Source: Allobosea psychrotolerans (lineage in GTDB: Bacteria > Pseudomonadota > Alphaproteobacteria > Rhizobiales > Beijerinckiaceae). Taken from it: a DNA stretch of 64,000 bases. The translations under genes and the position numbers were made by a program. The DNA lies in assembly GCF_002917105.1 (NCBI RefSeq), contig NZ_PQFZ01000013.1, forward strand, positions 110,750 through 174,749, read 5' to 3'. Each line of letters begins with the position of its first letter. The first letter of the stretch is position 1. The notes under the pieces were generated by a model. That model searched no databases, was not told the DNA's origin, and was given only the letters and a program-made list of their open reading frames with translations. This document shows positions 10,977 to 19,864 of the stretch, in pieces.

Positions 10977-11001
10977 GTCACGCTCTTTGTCATGTCACGC
11001 T
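10968..11001. repeat. 17-bp perfect tandem duplication at an antitoxin start
   Basis: CTTTGTCATGTCACGCT occurs twice in a row (10968-10984 and 10985-11001). On the minus strand each unit contains ACATGA, the toxin stop overlapping the antitoxin start. The duplication therefore moved the antitoxin ATG 14 bases away from the toxin stop. Confidence 0.9.
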
Positions 11002-11318
11002 TCTGGCACGCTCCCGCGCGAGGCGAAGTTCCTTCGTCTGGACATGTGAGCCCTCATCCTGAGGAGCCGCGAAGCGGCGTCTCGAAGGATGCTCCAGCTT
11101 GCACTGGAGCCTCCTGGAGCATCCTTCGAGACGCGCTCCTGCGGAGCGCTCCTCAGGATGAGGGCTCGCGGAGTTTCCACATGGACGCTCAGACCTTCTC
11201 TGACGACCAAGGCTCCGTAACGGAATAGCTTCGAACTCATATCGGCGGGGAGCGCGTCGGCTTCCTCGCGCACGAGTTCGTTCAAAAATGAAAACGACCA
11301 TCCTGATATCGTGTTCAT
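10990..11318 (-). pseudogene. RelE/HigB-type toxin gene disrupted by a palindromic repeat
   Basis: The 5' part (MNTISGWSFSFLNELVREEA then ALPADM...YGALVVREGL, about 45 residues) matches the start of phage-Gp49/HigB-like toxins of about 105-110 residues. The 3' end keeps KELRLARERARSV, the usual C-terminus, in another frame. Between them is family A copy 2 (11049-11166) in place of the central roughly 50 residues, which normally hold the core strands and catalytic residues. A hybrid 107-residue frame reads through the repeat but would lack the toxin core. The gene is therefore judged dead. Confidence 0.75.
11049..11166. repeat. Palindromic repeat family A, copy 2 (inside a toxin gene)
   Basis: Same arms as copy 1 (AGCCCTCATCCTGAGGAGC and reverse complement), with GTCTCGAAGGATGCTCCAG inner arms. 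Uniquely in this window it lies inside a recognisable gene, replacing the middle of the toxin gene at 10990-11318. Confidence 0.85.
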
Positions 11319-11330
11319 AGCAAATTTGCG

Positions 11331-13316
11331 CTAATCGGGCAATGCCGAGATGGCAAGCGCGCTTTCGAGCAGGGCCACGACATCGCAGCCGGCATGGATG
11401 AAGTCGCTGACACCGGCCGCCCTGAGCGCGGCCTCGCTCTCGCCTGGCCGCCCTGCAAGCCAGATCGTCGCGCCGGCTTGCTGGAGCACCGTGGCGGCTG
11501 CGGCCGCCTCCGCCGCATAGCGCTCATCCGAGCCGCAGAGGCAGGCGAGGCGCGCGCCCGATGCCTTGTAGGCTGCGACGAGGGCCGCAAGATCGGTCGC
11601 ACCGTCCTTGGCGAAGCCGTCATCGCTGCGCGCCGCCAGCCCCCCGGTCTCGAACAGGTTGCGGGCGAAGCCGGCGCGCGCGGTGAAATCGGCGATCGGC
11701 CCCAGCGTCGCCAGGAAGACGGTCGGGCGCTCGGGGAAGGCGTCGGCCTTGTCGCGCAGGGCCTCGAACGCCTCGGCCAGACGATGCGAGGGCAGGGGCT
11801 CGGCTCGCAGCGCCTCTTCCGGCGCGCTCAACGCCTGCTCGCGCGTCGCGCCCTGAGCCAGCCGGGCGATGAGGTCGCCCTGGTCCTGGGTGCTCGCCTT
11901 GGTCGCGGAGGGGCGGGCTGCCCGGCGCGCGGCGGGCGCGACATCGAGCACGCTGACGGGGGCCTCTTTCAGATTGGCGAATTCGCTCGTCCCGGTGATC
12001 GGCTCGCGGCGCGTGGCGATCGCCTTGGCGCGCGCCTCCCTCTGGCGGGCGAGGCCTGCCTGGACATGGCCGTTCGTCAAGGCCGAGACGATGCCCGGCA
12101 GGCCGCCCTGGGCCTCGCGCTCGAGGTCCTGGAACTTGCTCCAGCCCTGCTCGCAGAGCGCTTGGGTCAGGCTCTCGAAGCTGCCGGCCCCGGCGGCGGG
12201 GTCGGCGACGCGCCAGAGATTGGCCTCTTCGAGCAGCACGAGCTGGGTGTTGCGCGCGATGCGGCGGGCGAAAGCGTCGGGCAGGCCGAGCGCCGCCGTG
12301 AAGGGCAGGACGGTGAGGCTGTCAGCGCCACCGATCCCGGCCGAGAAGGTCGCGATCGTGCCGCGCAGCATATTGACCCAAGGGTCGCGCCTGGTCAGCG
12401 AGCGCCAGGCGGTCTCGGCATGCAGGGGCATCGGCTTCGGCGCGAGCCCGCAGGCCGTCTGCACGCGCTCCCAAAGCAGCCGGGCGGCGCGGAACTTGGC
12501 GATGGTCATGAACTCGTCGGTGTCGGCGACGAGGACGAAGGAGATCGCGTCGCGCGCCTCATCCAGCGCCATGCCTTGCGCTTCGAGCGCGCGCAGATAG
12601 GCGACCGCCGTGGCAAGCGCAGCGCCGAGTTCCTGCGCCTCGCTCGCCCCGGCCTCGTGATAAAGCCGGGCGTCGGCGCTGAGGAAGGGGCCCTTGAAGC
12701 CGCGCTCCCTCAGCGCCCGGACCGTCTCCGCCAGCCGGCGGCCGATCTCGGGCCAGGATGCGGCGAAGACGCCTTCGCTCGCCAGCAGCCCGATCGGGTC
12801 GAGTCCGAAATCGACCGCGCCGCGATCGGGCGCGATGCCGCGCTTCTCGAACAGGGCCGCCAGCAGGAGCGCATTGACGCGGCCCTGCGGGGCTGGGTCG
12901 AGCCGCAGCCGGATCAGCTCCAGCATGACGCCGTCAAGCGCTGCATCGAGCGCGGCGACATCGCCCGCGACGAGCCCGTGGCCGCGCGCCGCACGCGCCC
13001 CCACGAAGGACAGCGCCAGCGAATCCGCCCCGCCTTCGAGATCGGCCAAGGCGAGTTCCTGGGCTTGCGCCGGTTCGGGATGGTCGACGCGTGCCGCGAC
13101 ATGCCAGCGGCCGGCCTCGGCGCGCAGCGGCCTCTGCGTCGGGCTGGCGGCGGCATAAAGCGGCTCGATGCGGATGCCGTCGGCGCTGCGGCCGACCAGC
13201 CGCTTCTCGAAATCGGCGCCCTTCAGGACCTTGTCGACCGCGCCCCGCCATTGCTCCAGGGAGGGCGAGGGAAAGGCGTTCATGAAAGGCAGGTCTGACA
13301 ATGCGGCCGCGTTCAT
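11331..13316 (-). CDS. mutA: Methylmalonyl-CoA mutase, small subunit
   Basis: A 661-residue non-catalytic partner of the mutase large subunit. It keeps the barrel (FPSPSLEQWRGAVDKVLKGA, ETAWRSLTRRDPWVNMLRGT, LARNTQ-like ARRIARNTQLVLLEEANLWR) and a degenerate C-terminal cobalamin-type domain (ARLACLCGSDERYAAEAAA..., ending in LLESALAISALPD) that lacks the DxHxxG motif. This is normal for the MutA chain. The frame is open upstream to 13373, but MNAAALSDLPF at 13316 is the best start. It is the first gene of the minus-strand block, separated from the large-subunit gene by about 1.5 kb of thiD and toxin-antitoxin sequence. Confidence 0.93.
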   Translation of the reverse strand: MNAAALSDLPFMNAFPSPSLEQWRGAVDKVLKGADFEKRLVGRSADGIRIEPLYAAASPTQRPLRAEAGRWHVAARVDHPEPAQAQELALADLEGGADSLALSFVGARAARGHGLVAGDVAALDAALDGVMLELIRLRLDPAPQGRVNALLLAALFEKRGIAPDRGAVDFGLDPIGLLASEGVFAASWPEIGRRLAETVRALRERGFKGPFLSADARLYHEAGASEAQELGAALATAVAYLRALEAQGMALDEARDAISFVLVADTDEFMTIAKFRAARLLWERVQTACGLAPKPMPLHAETAWRSLTRRDPWVNMLRGTIATFSAGIGGADSLTVLPFTAALGLPDAFARRIARNTQLVLLEEANLWRVADPAAGAGSFESLTQALCEQGWSKFQDLEREAQGGLPGIVSALTNGHVQAGLARQREARAKAIATRREPITGTSEFANLKEAPVSVLDVAPAARRAARPSATKASTQDQGDLIARLAQGATREQALSAPEEALRAEPLPSHRLAEAFEALRDKADAFPERPTVFLATLGPIADFTARAGFARNLFETGGLAARSDDGFAKDGATDLAALVAAYKASGARLACLCGSDERYAAEAAAAATVLQQAGATIWLAGRPGESEAALRAAGVSDFIHAGCDVVALLESALAISALPD

Positions 13317-13695
13317 CTGCGCTTGTGCTCCCTCTGCCCTGCCATTGTGCAATCGCGAAGCGCTGATTGCCATGGGTGCGGGCGCACCGCCATGCCTAGT
13401 TCGTCGTAAGGGGCGTGCGTGAATGTGGTGTGGTGGGGTGAAGGAAGTTAGCAGGCCAGACGGTGAAGTTGATGGTGCTGGCGGGTCTCAAGGCATTGTC
13501 GACAGTGGCAGCGCAGCCCCGAAAATGACGAGCGCTCGTCCCTTCTCCCCTCGCGGGAGAAGGGGAACGCGCAGCCCCAAGTCCCCGGCCATGCCGGCGA
13601 TCATCGCCGGAGCGCAGTTTTTTGCCTTTCCAGGGCCGGTTTGCTACTCCTGTTGCGCTACTCCTGTGACGAGCTGGTTGCGAAGGAGCTGGATC
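13317..13695. repeat. Intergenic gap with short hairpin repeat
   Basis: No gene is seen between the divergent mutA and DUF4399 genes. CCCTTCTCCCCTCGCGGGAG (about 13539-13558), continuing AAGGGGA, forms a hairpin of the family also found at 25357-25523 and 27872-27896. The rest is unremarkable. Confidence 0.6.
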
Positions 13696-14529
13696 ATGCT
13701 GGATCGTTATGCCTTGCGGGCCTTGGCGGTGTGTTCGATCCTGCTCCTGACGCCCGCGCTCGCCCCGGCGCAGACAGCGCGCACGCCGATCCGGCCCGAT
13801 GCCGTGGTTTCTTTCACGGATCTCAAGGATGGCGCCGTCATTCCGCCGAAGCTCACCCTCAGGTTCAGCGCATCCAATTTCGAAGTTGTTCCGGCGGCGG
13901 TCGCGAAAGCCAATTCCGGCCATCACCATCTTCTGATCGACAGCCCGGTGCCGCCGCTGGGCGAGCCGATTCCGAGCGATCCCGGCCATCTGCATTTCGG
14001 GCGCGGCCAGACGGAAGCCGAGCTTGTTCTCGCTCCGGGTCCGCATACGCTGCAATTGCTGCTCGGCGACCATGACCATGTGCCGCATAATCCTCCGATC
14101 ATGTCCGCGGTGATCCACGTGACGGTGTCCGACAAGGCCACCGCGCCCGGGCGCACGGCGTCGCTGCCGGATTCGGAGGTCTATTTCATCGGCCTTTCCA
14201 ACGGCTCGGTCGTCCCGCAAAACCTGACGGTCCGGTTTGGACTGCGCAATATGGGGGTCGCCCCGGCAGGTGTCGTCAAGGCCGGCACCGGGCATCACCA
14301 TCTCATCATCGACCGGCCTACACCCGCTTTGGGTGAGCCCATCGCCAGCGATCCGAACCATCTCCATTTTGGCCGCGGTGAGACTGAGAAGAAGATCACG
14401 CTGACACCCGGCCGGCACACGCTGCAGCTCGTGCTGGGCGATCAAGACCATATCCCGCATGATCCGCCGGTCATGTCACGGCGGATCGAAGTGAGGGTGG
14501 TGAGGCCGCACAGGCAGCGGCGCTGGTAG
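13696..14529 (+). CDS. Secreted protein with two tandem DUF4399 domains
   Basis: A 277-residue exported protein. After a signal peptide (ALRALAVCSILLLTPALAPAQ) come two homologous halves of about 115 residues. Each has F/V-x-L-x-(D/N)G-x-V-(I/V)P, a GHHHL(L/I)ID motif, a HLHFGRGQTE or HLHFGRGETE motif, HTLQL(L/V)LGD and DPPVMS or NPPIMS. The His-rich loops suggest metal binding, but the function of DUF4399 is not established. AAGGAG lies 10 bases before the chosen ATG. The long upstream extension of the frame has no support. Confidence 0.9.
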   Translation: MLDRYALRALAVCSILLLTPALAPAQTARTPIRPDAVVSFTDLKDGAVIPPKLTLRFSASNFEVVPAAVAKANSGHHHLLIDSPVPPLGEPIPSDPGHLHFGRGQTEAELVLAPGPHTLQLLLGDHDHVPHNPPIMSAVIHVTVSDKATAPGRTASLPDSEVYFIGLSNGSVVPQNLTVRFGLRNMGVAPAGVVKAGTGHHHLIIDRPTPALGEPIASDPNHLHFGRGETEKKITLTPGRHTLQLVLGDQDHIPHDPPVMSRRIEVRVVRPHRQRRW

Positions 14530-14656
14530 ACAGGTGCGGGAGAGACAGGAGTGGATGTCGAAAAACGTCGGCGCGGCGCGAGTAACTCTGATCCGATGAT
14601 TGTAAGATCTTTAGAATCTTGCCCCGCTCCCGGTATTTCGCAGACGATGGTAGTCC

Positions 14657-15751
14657 ATGGCAGCTGAATTGAATGTGATCCTGGGCTCCGGCTTTCCCTA
14701 TCTGACGCCTGCATCCAGGCTCGTGGCTGTCGCATTGGGCCTCATCGTCTGGCTGTTGCCGCATCCGGCTTGCGCCGGGTCATCGACGCCGCGCCCTCCC
14801 GGCGCTATTGTTCTGGCTCAAGCGGCCCCGGCCGCGCCGGCCGCTGATGCAGGCAGCCTCGAAACCCGCTACTGGAATTCGATCAAGGACAAGACGGATC
14901 TCGGCGATTTTCGGATTTATCTCGATGCCTGGCCAAACGGGCTCTATGCAGCCGAGGCGCGCGCCCGGATCGAGCGCTTGAGCGGCAAGGCGCCGCCCCC
15001 CTCTGCGCCCGCTCCCGCTGCGCCGGTCGCGCCTGCCAATGCTCCCTTGCAGGATTGCGCCGAGTGCCCGCCGATGATTCCCATCGCAGCGGGCGCTTTC
15101 GCCATGGGATCGACCGAACAGTTCCGCTTCGAGGCGCCGGTCCACACCGTCACCATCCGGAAGCCGTTTTATATCGGCCGCACCGAAGTGACCTACGATG
15201 AATGGGATGCCTGCGTCGCGGCCAAGGGCTGCGCGTTCTCGCCGGACGATCGCGGCGCCGGCCGAGGCAAGCGGCCGGTCGGCAATCTGAGCTGGGAGGA
15301 CACGCAGCAATACGTCGCCTGGCTGTCGAAAAAGACCGGCCAGAGCTATCGGCTGCCGACCGAGGCCGAGTGGGAATACGCCGCGCGCGCAGGCCGGGCC
15401 ACCAGCTATTTCTGGGGCAAGACGATGGAAAAGGGGCGCGCCAACTGTTCGGGCTGCGATGGCGCGCGCTCGACCGGCGCGGTTGCCGTCGCAAGCTATC
15501 CGCCCAATGGTTTCGGCCTCCATGACATGTCGGGAAACGTGGCGGAATGGGTGGAGGACTGCTGGAACGACAGCTACAGATCCGCCCCCGCCAATGGCTC
15601 GGCCTGGGTGAAGCCGGGCTGCAAGGAACGCGTATTGCGCGGCGGGTCGTTCAGCAGCGAGCCGCAATATGTCCGTTCGGCCTCGCGCTTCAAATATGAT
15701 TTTGATGTGCGCTTCCAGACCAACGGCTTTCGCGTTGCGCGGGAGCGGTAG
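14657..15751 (+). CDS. Formylglycine-generating-enzyme (SUMF1/EgtB-type) domain protein
   Basis: A 364-residue exported or anchored protein. An N-terminal hydrophobic segment (RLVAVALGLIVWLLPHPACA) and an Ala/Pro linker lead to the FGE-sulfatase fold: PIAAGAFAMGS, IGRTEVTYDEWDACV, YRLPTEAEWEYAARAG, GLHDMSGNVAEWVEDCW and RVLRGGSF...RSASR. The fold serves in sulfatase maturation, ergothioneine synthesis and also non-enzymatic proteins, and no sulfatase is adjacent. The two Cys of true FGE are not clearly in place, so a catalytic role is uncertain. About residues 65-100 (ETRYWNSIKDKTDLGDFRIY) look like a TPR-like caspase-associated linker. Confidence 0.88.
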   Translation: MAAELNVILGSGFPYLTPASRLVAVALGLIVWLLPHPACAGSSTPRPPGAIVLAQAAPAAPAADAGSLETRYWNSIKDKTDLGDFRIYLDAWPNGLYAAEARARIERLSGKAPPPSAPAPAAPVAPANAPLQDCAECPPMIPIAAGAFAMGSTEQFRFEAPVHTVTIRKPFYIGRTEVTYDEWDACVAAKGCAFSPDDRGAGRGKRPVGNLSWEDTQQYVAWLSKKTGQSYRLPTEAEWEYAARAGRATSYFWGKTMEKGRANCSGCDGARSTGAVAVASYPPNGFGLHDMSGNVAEWVEDCWNDSYRSAPANGSAWVKPGCKERVLRGGSFSSEPQYVRSASRFKYDFDVRFQTNGFRVARER

Positions 15752-16059
15752 GCTGTTTGGAAGGTTGTGGCTGGCTTTACTCAGATGACGAGGAAGCCGG
15801 TCTTCAGAAAATTTGGCCACGCTATACCCGCAGCAAACTGGATTCGCGCTGCGCCGTGGGGGCCGATCGGCCTTGGCCGCAGCGATGGGACGCTCAGCCC
15901 TGAGTTCCAGGCTGAACAAAGCGCCATTGTGCCCGCCGATATGCGTCCAGCCCCCGACAAGGCGATGAGGCCGACCCAGCCGTTGCCCGCAAGGCCAGCG
16001 GCAATACCGATAGCATGTCCTTGGCCATGCCGGCGGTCATCGCTTTCAAGCTTCGCCCA
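15752..16059. other. Intergenic gap without recognised gene
   Basis: Convergent space between the FGE-like gene and the membrane-protease gene. I see no open frame with a good start, no T-run hairpin and no member of the repeat families. Confidence 0.4.
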
Positions 16060-18219
16060 TTACTGTGTCTCGAAGCTGCGCAGGATGAGCGCGGCTTCGG
16101 CCGGGGGCAGCGCCAGGATCTCCTGATACATCGCCGCCGTGATGTTGCAGTAATCCGCATGCAGCACTGGCGGAACGGAAGGCAGCTGGAAGATGCCCAG
16201 CTTCTCCGCGGTAAAGCGTTTGGCGAGTATCGCCTGCACCCGGTTCATCAACGTTTCCAGGATCTGCGGGTCGATCGGCGGACGTGGCGCGGAGGTGGCG
16301 ATCGCTTGCTCGCCGAGCGCCAGTTCACGCTGGATCGAAGCCTGCGGCACCTCGTTCGAGATGTTCACCGGGCCGCCGACACCCGTGACATAGCGATAGC
16401 AAAGGCTCGGGTTTCGCTGCCCCAGCGCGACATAACGGTCCAGGGCCACCTTGGCGAACCCGATGAGCACGGCGTCGTCCGCCCTGGCCTTGTTGACTTG
16501 GATGACCTGTATCAGCTGCTCGCGGAGCGCGGCTATGAGTTCGGTTTCCGACAGGCCGTTCATATAGCCATCGTAATAAGTCCCGGCGATCCGCTGGAAA
16601 TCCTGGGGAAGACGGGCCTGCATGGCGCCGAATGCCGGAATATTTTTCGCCAGGTTCTTGGCGAACAGCTCTACAGCCGCGCGCGTCTCATAGCCGGACG
16701 CCGCAAATTCGGAGCCGTCGGCAATGCTCGTGACGGCCCGGGCGGCGGTCAATTCCGGCATTGTGGGGTACCAGATCTCGGCGCTGGGCACGGCGAGGGC
16801 CCGATCGACGAAGCTCTGGGCAAAGCCCGCAGTTCTGTACTGCGTCTTCCATGCGCTCGCGGCGGCCTCCAGATCGGCGGTCGTCGTGCCCGGGAATGCC
16901 GGCCCGTGGAAGCCGAGCTTGCCGCTCCTGTGGAGCCATCGCTCTCGGCCCGCGGCGAAGGCCAGTGTGCAGGCGGATTCGCAATGCGTCGGCACATAGG
17001 TGAGCAGGCCTCTGCGGCTTATCGCCTTGCCCAGCTTAGCAGCTTCGCCGAGGCGGCCGCCCCCGCTGGTGAGATGCACCACCCTGATCTGCGGGGAGGC
17101 GCTGACGACGCGCTCGAAATCGGCGGTCAAGCCGAATTTGAAGCCGCCGGAGACCTCTATCTCGGTGCCGTTCCTCATGACGCGAAGCGAGTAGGCCGGC
17201 ATCCGCGGATCGCCCCGGAAAGCCATATCGTAGGTCTCGGCCAGTTGCAGCGCGCCGCCCTGCGCGAAATCCGCAAGGGTGCGGACCACGCCGAGCACCA
17301 GCATGATCTTCGCAGCCGTCGCCCAGCCCGTGCCGAGATTGGCAGCGGTCCTGCACGCAGCATGATGGGTAGCGGACCGCCAGGTGCCGACGACCTGCCA
17401 GAACAGAACGACGAAAACGATCGACCAGGTGGCGAGCCGAAGCCAGAAGATCGGTCCTGGATCGAAACCTTTATCCGTGGAGAAGAGCAGCCCGACGCCG
17501 GTGATCGCGCCCAGTGCGAGCGCGTAGCCGACGACGGCAACGCCCCAATACGACCATGCCAGCGAGTTTTCGCCGCGCCAGTGCTGGGCGATGAAGTTTA
17601 TGGATCGGCGCGCGGGGAGGACACTGATCGGGCCGGGGCCAGGGGTGGTCGCAAGCTCGCCGGCGACCGGCGAGATCAGAGACTCCCTGTGTTCCAGCCC
17701 AGGAGATGTCCCGTCGCGCTTGATCGCCCGTCTCAACCCCCATTTCGATACGAGCGAGACGAGGAACCCGAGGAGGGCCGCTGATCCCACAAAGCCAACG
17801 CAATATCCGGCGTCCTCGGCCGCGTTGCCGGACAGGGCGAGACGATGGCCTTCCCGCCACTGGAACAGGAACTCTATGAGCAGCAGCGCGCCGGTGAGAA
17901 CCGCTGCGCCCGTGACGAATCTGGGCGTGATCCGTCCGACCGCTTCCGTCGGGCTGCGCCGGAAGGGCTTGCGCAGGCCGAAACAGGCCAGAAGCCCGAC
18001 GAGACCTGAGAGGAAGGCGAATGCAGCCGAAGTCGCGAGATGAGACGTGACGAGGCTCGGCGACACCGTACCTGAAGACAGCAGCGTGAGAAGCAAGGAT
18101 GCCGTGGAGATTGCCAGGCCGATGATGCCGACATTGCGGCCCCATCTCAGCGGCAGGTGCTGCAACCAGCTCTGGGCATGCGACAGCGGAGCGAGATGCC
18201 GTTGGTCAGGGGCTATCAT
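16060..18219 (-). CDS. Polytopic membrane protein with ClpP/SppA-like (COG3904-type) domain
   Basis: A protein of about 719 residues. The first 320 hold about seven hydrophobic segments (for example VGIIGLAISTASLLLTLL, TGAAVLTGALLLIEFLF, WGVAVVGYALALGAITGVGL). Residues about 360-470 resemble the periplasmic ClpP/SppA-like family: IRVVHLTSGGGRLGEAAKLG, YVPTHCESACTLAFAAG with candidate nucleophile Ser415, and KLGFHGP with candidate His438. The rest, about 250 residues, is soluble and unassigned. An in-frame extension to 18306 exists; the ATG at 18219 follows GGAG closely. It is likely a membrane-anchored proteolytic or stress protein, but the substrate is unknown and it stands alone. Confidence 0.75.
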   Translation of the reverse strand: MIAPDQRHLAPLSHAQSWLQHLPLRWGRNVGIIGLAISTASLLLTLLSSGTVSPSLVTSHLATSAAFAFLSGLVGLLACFGLRKPFRRSPTEAVGRITPRFVTGAAVLTGALLLIEFLFQWREGHRLALSGNAAEDAGYCVGFVGSAALLGFLVSLVSKWGLRRAIKRDGTSPGLEHRESLISPVAGELATTPGPGPISVLPARRSINFIAQHWRGENSLAWSYWGVAVVGYALALGAITGVGLLFSTDKGFDPGPIFWLRLATWSIVFVVLFWQVVGTWRSATHHAACRTAANLGTGWATAAKIMLVLGVVRTLADFAQGGALQLAETYDMAFRGDPRMPAYSLRVMRNGTEIEVSGGFKFGLTADFERVVSASPQIRVVHLTSGGGRLGEAAKLGKAISRRGLLTYVPTHCESACTLAFAAGRERWLHRSGKLGFHGPAFPGTTTADLEAAASAWKTQYRTAGFAQSFVDRALAVPSAEIWYPTMPELTAARAVTSIADGSEFAASGYETRAAVELFAKNLAKNIPAFGAMQARLPQDFQRIAGTYYDGYMNGLSETELIAALREQLIQVIQVNKARADDAVLIGFAKVALDRYVALGQRNPSLCYRYVTGVGGPVNISNEVPQASIQRELALGEQAIATSAPRPPIDPQILETLMNRVQAILAKRFTAEKLGIFQLPSVPPVLHADYCNITAAMYQEILALPPAEAALILRSFETQ

Positions 18220-18611
18220 TACTCCGCCATTGCAAGCGTTGGTTGTGCAAGCACCATAGCCTGAGCAGGGTGAGCTATCGCAAGCTTCAAGTGGTCTTCC
18301 ACGCAAAAATCGTCATCGCTGGCAGAAGGGTGGAAAGGGCGGCTCGACAGCTGGAAGTCCGCCATATGAATTGGCCCCGCACAAGGTGATGACCATCAAT
18401 ATCGGCTTCCCGGCGGCTGGCCCTGGCGATCTCGCGCGCGACACTCAAGCCATGGGTCCCTGCCTGAACAAAGCGCCGCTTTGAAGCGTCGCCCCGATGA
18501 GGCTATAGGCTCGAGCCGGCCTGCCGCCCGACACTGCGTCCGCAGGGTGGCTTGCCCGCCCGCATCGTCGAGCGTTCTGCCCGACAGACCCTCTGGTATG
18601 GATCGTGACCC
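18220..18611. other. Intergenic gap between divergent genes
   Basis: About 390 bases with no supported gene. It must hold the promoters of the minus-strand membrane-protease gene and the plus-strand acyltransferase gene. I see no clear operator or repeat. Confidence 0.4.
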
Positions 18612-19460
18612 ATGCAGACCCTGGAGCGCGTGCTGCATCACGCCATGCGGCACATGCCGATCGGGTTCGTCTCGAATCTCGGCGCCCGCCTGGCCTGGCT
18701 CAAGATCCGCTTCATCGACCCGGATGTCGCCCGCAAGGCCCGCGCCAATATCCGTCGGCATTTCCCGGCCATGCCCGAGGCGCAGGTCGAGGCGCTGGTC
18801 TGGCGCTTCGTCGACAATGTCGGGCGCTTGATGGCTGAGTTCTCCATCGTCCATCGCCTGACCTCCGCCAGGCGGATGGAACTCGTCGGCATCGAGGCCC
18901 CCCGCGCCAATCTCGGCAAGCTCCCGACCATCGCGCTGTGCCTGCATCTCGGCAATTGGGAGGTGGTGGCTGCAGCGATGCAGAAGATCGGCGTTTCGAT
19001 CGCCTCGATCTCCGAGGTTCCGGAGAATGCGGCCCATCGCGACATCGCCGATGCGACGCGCAGCGGCCTCGACGTCAAGGTGCTCTCCCCCGACCGGATC
19101 GGCGCGCTGCAGGCGCTGTCCATCCTGAAGGGTAACGGCGTCCTTGCCGTCTTCCCCGACGAAAAGCGCGGCGGCACGATGATGGCGCCGCTGTTCGGGC
19201 GCCCGCCTCACATCAAGGGCAATCTTGCCCTGGTGGCCAAGCTCGCCCGGCGCACCGGCGCGCAGCTGGTCGTGGTCTATTGCGAGCGTCTCGAAGGCGT
19301 CCGCTTCAAGCTGCATTTCGAGGAGCCGTTCTTCATGGATCCCGACAGTGACGACGCGCTCGCCGACGTCGCCCTCATCAACAGCCGGATCGAGCCGATC
19401 ATCCTGCGCCACCTCGCGCAATGGTATTATTTGGACGATTCGATCGGGCCCATCGCGTAG
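18612..19460 (+). CDS. Lysophospholipid/lipid A acyltransferase (LpxL/HtrB family)
   Basis: A 282-residue member of the LPLAT family that adds secondary acyl chains to lipid A or related lipids at the inner membrane. The catalytic H-x4-E is HLGNWE at residues 112-117. The downstream substrate-binding region shows GVLAVFPDEKRGG and PLFGRPPHIKGN. The C-terminal HLAQWYYLDD fits the family. It is followed after a repeat by an acyl carrier protein and a ketosynthase, suggesting a small dedicated acyl-transfer set. In rhizobia acpXL-fabF-lpxXL clusters make very-long-chain lipid A; whether this is equivalent cannot be settled from sequence. Confidence 0.88.
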   Translation: MQTLERVLHHAMRHMPIGFVSNLGARLAWLKIRFIDPDVARKARANIRRHFPAMPEAQVEALVWRFVDNVGRLMAEFSIVHRLTSARRMELVGIEAPRANLGKLPTIALCLHLGNWEVVAAAMQKIGVSIASISEVPENAAHRDIADATRSGLDVKVLSPDRIGALQALSILKGNGVLAVFPDEKRGGTMMAPLFGRPPHIKGNLALVAKLARRTGAQLVVVYCERLEGVRFKLHFEEPFFMDPDSDDALADVALINSRIEPIILRHLAQWYYLDDSIGPIA

Positions 19461-19511
19461 CGACTGTTTGATCCTGACGGCCTTCAGCGCTGGGCGATGG
19501 CGTTGTTCTCT

Positions 19512-19664
19512 GCCGTCATTCCGGGGCAGGCCGCAGGCCTGAGCCCGGAACCCAGAACCGATGCGTGTCCTCGTGAAGCGAGCCGGCTGCCCCGCGCCGT
19601 CTCAAGCAGCGGTATCGGTTCTGGGTTCCGGGCTCGATCCTTCGGATCGCCCCGGAATGACGGC
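19512..19664. repeat. Palindromic repeat family B, copy 1
   Basis: Starts GCCGTCATTCCGGGGCAGGC and ends GATCGCCCCGGAATGACGGC, with inner arms CCCGGAACCCAGAACCGATG and its complement. Other copies are at 21429-21582 (full) and 54108-54153 (short), with a piece near 50117-50172. Confidence 0.85.
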
Positions 19665-19864
19665 GGGTAGATAGTCAGGACAGAGCCATTGACATCATTG
19701 GCTTCATTGCGGGTCAGCCTCTCAGGATGAGGGCCGGAGTGTCCCGGCGTCCCGCTTGCATGCTCCGCACCGGTTGCGCGCTGAACCGATAAGCGGTTTA
19801 CGGCCCTGGCGGACTCAAGCCAATGTGCGGGTGGGCGAAGTCGAATGAGGAAAGCACCAAGACC

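Noticed and set aside
11394..13298. Long plus-strand open frame over the mutA gene
   Set aside because: It is the complement of a certain coding gene in high-GC DNA, with Arg/Gly/Ala-rich content and no family motifs.
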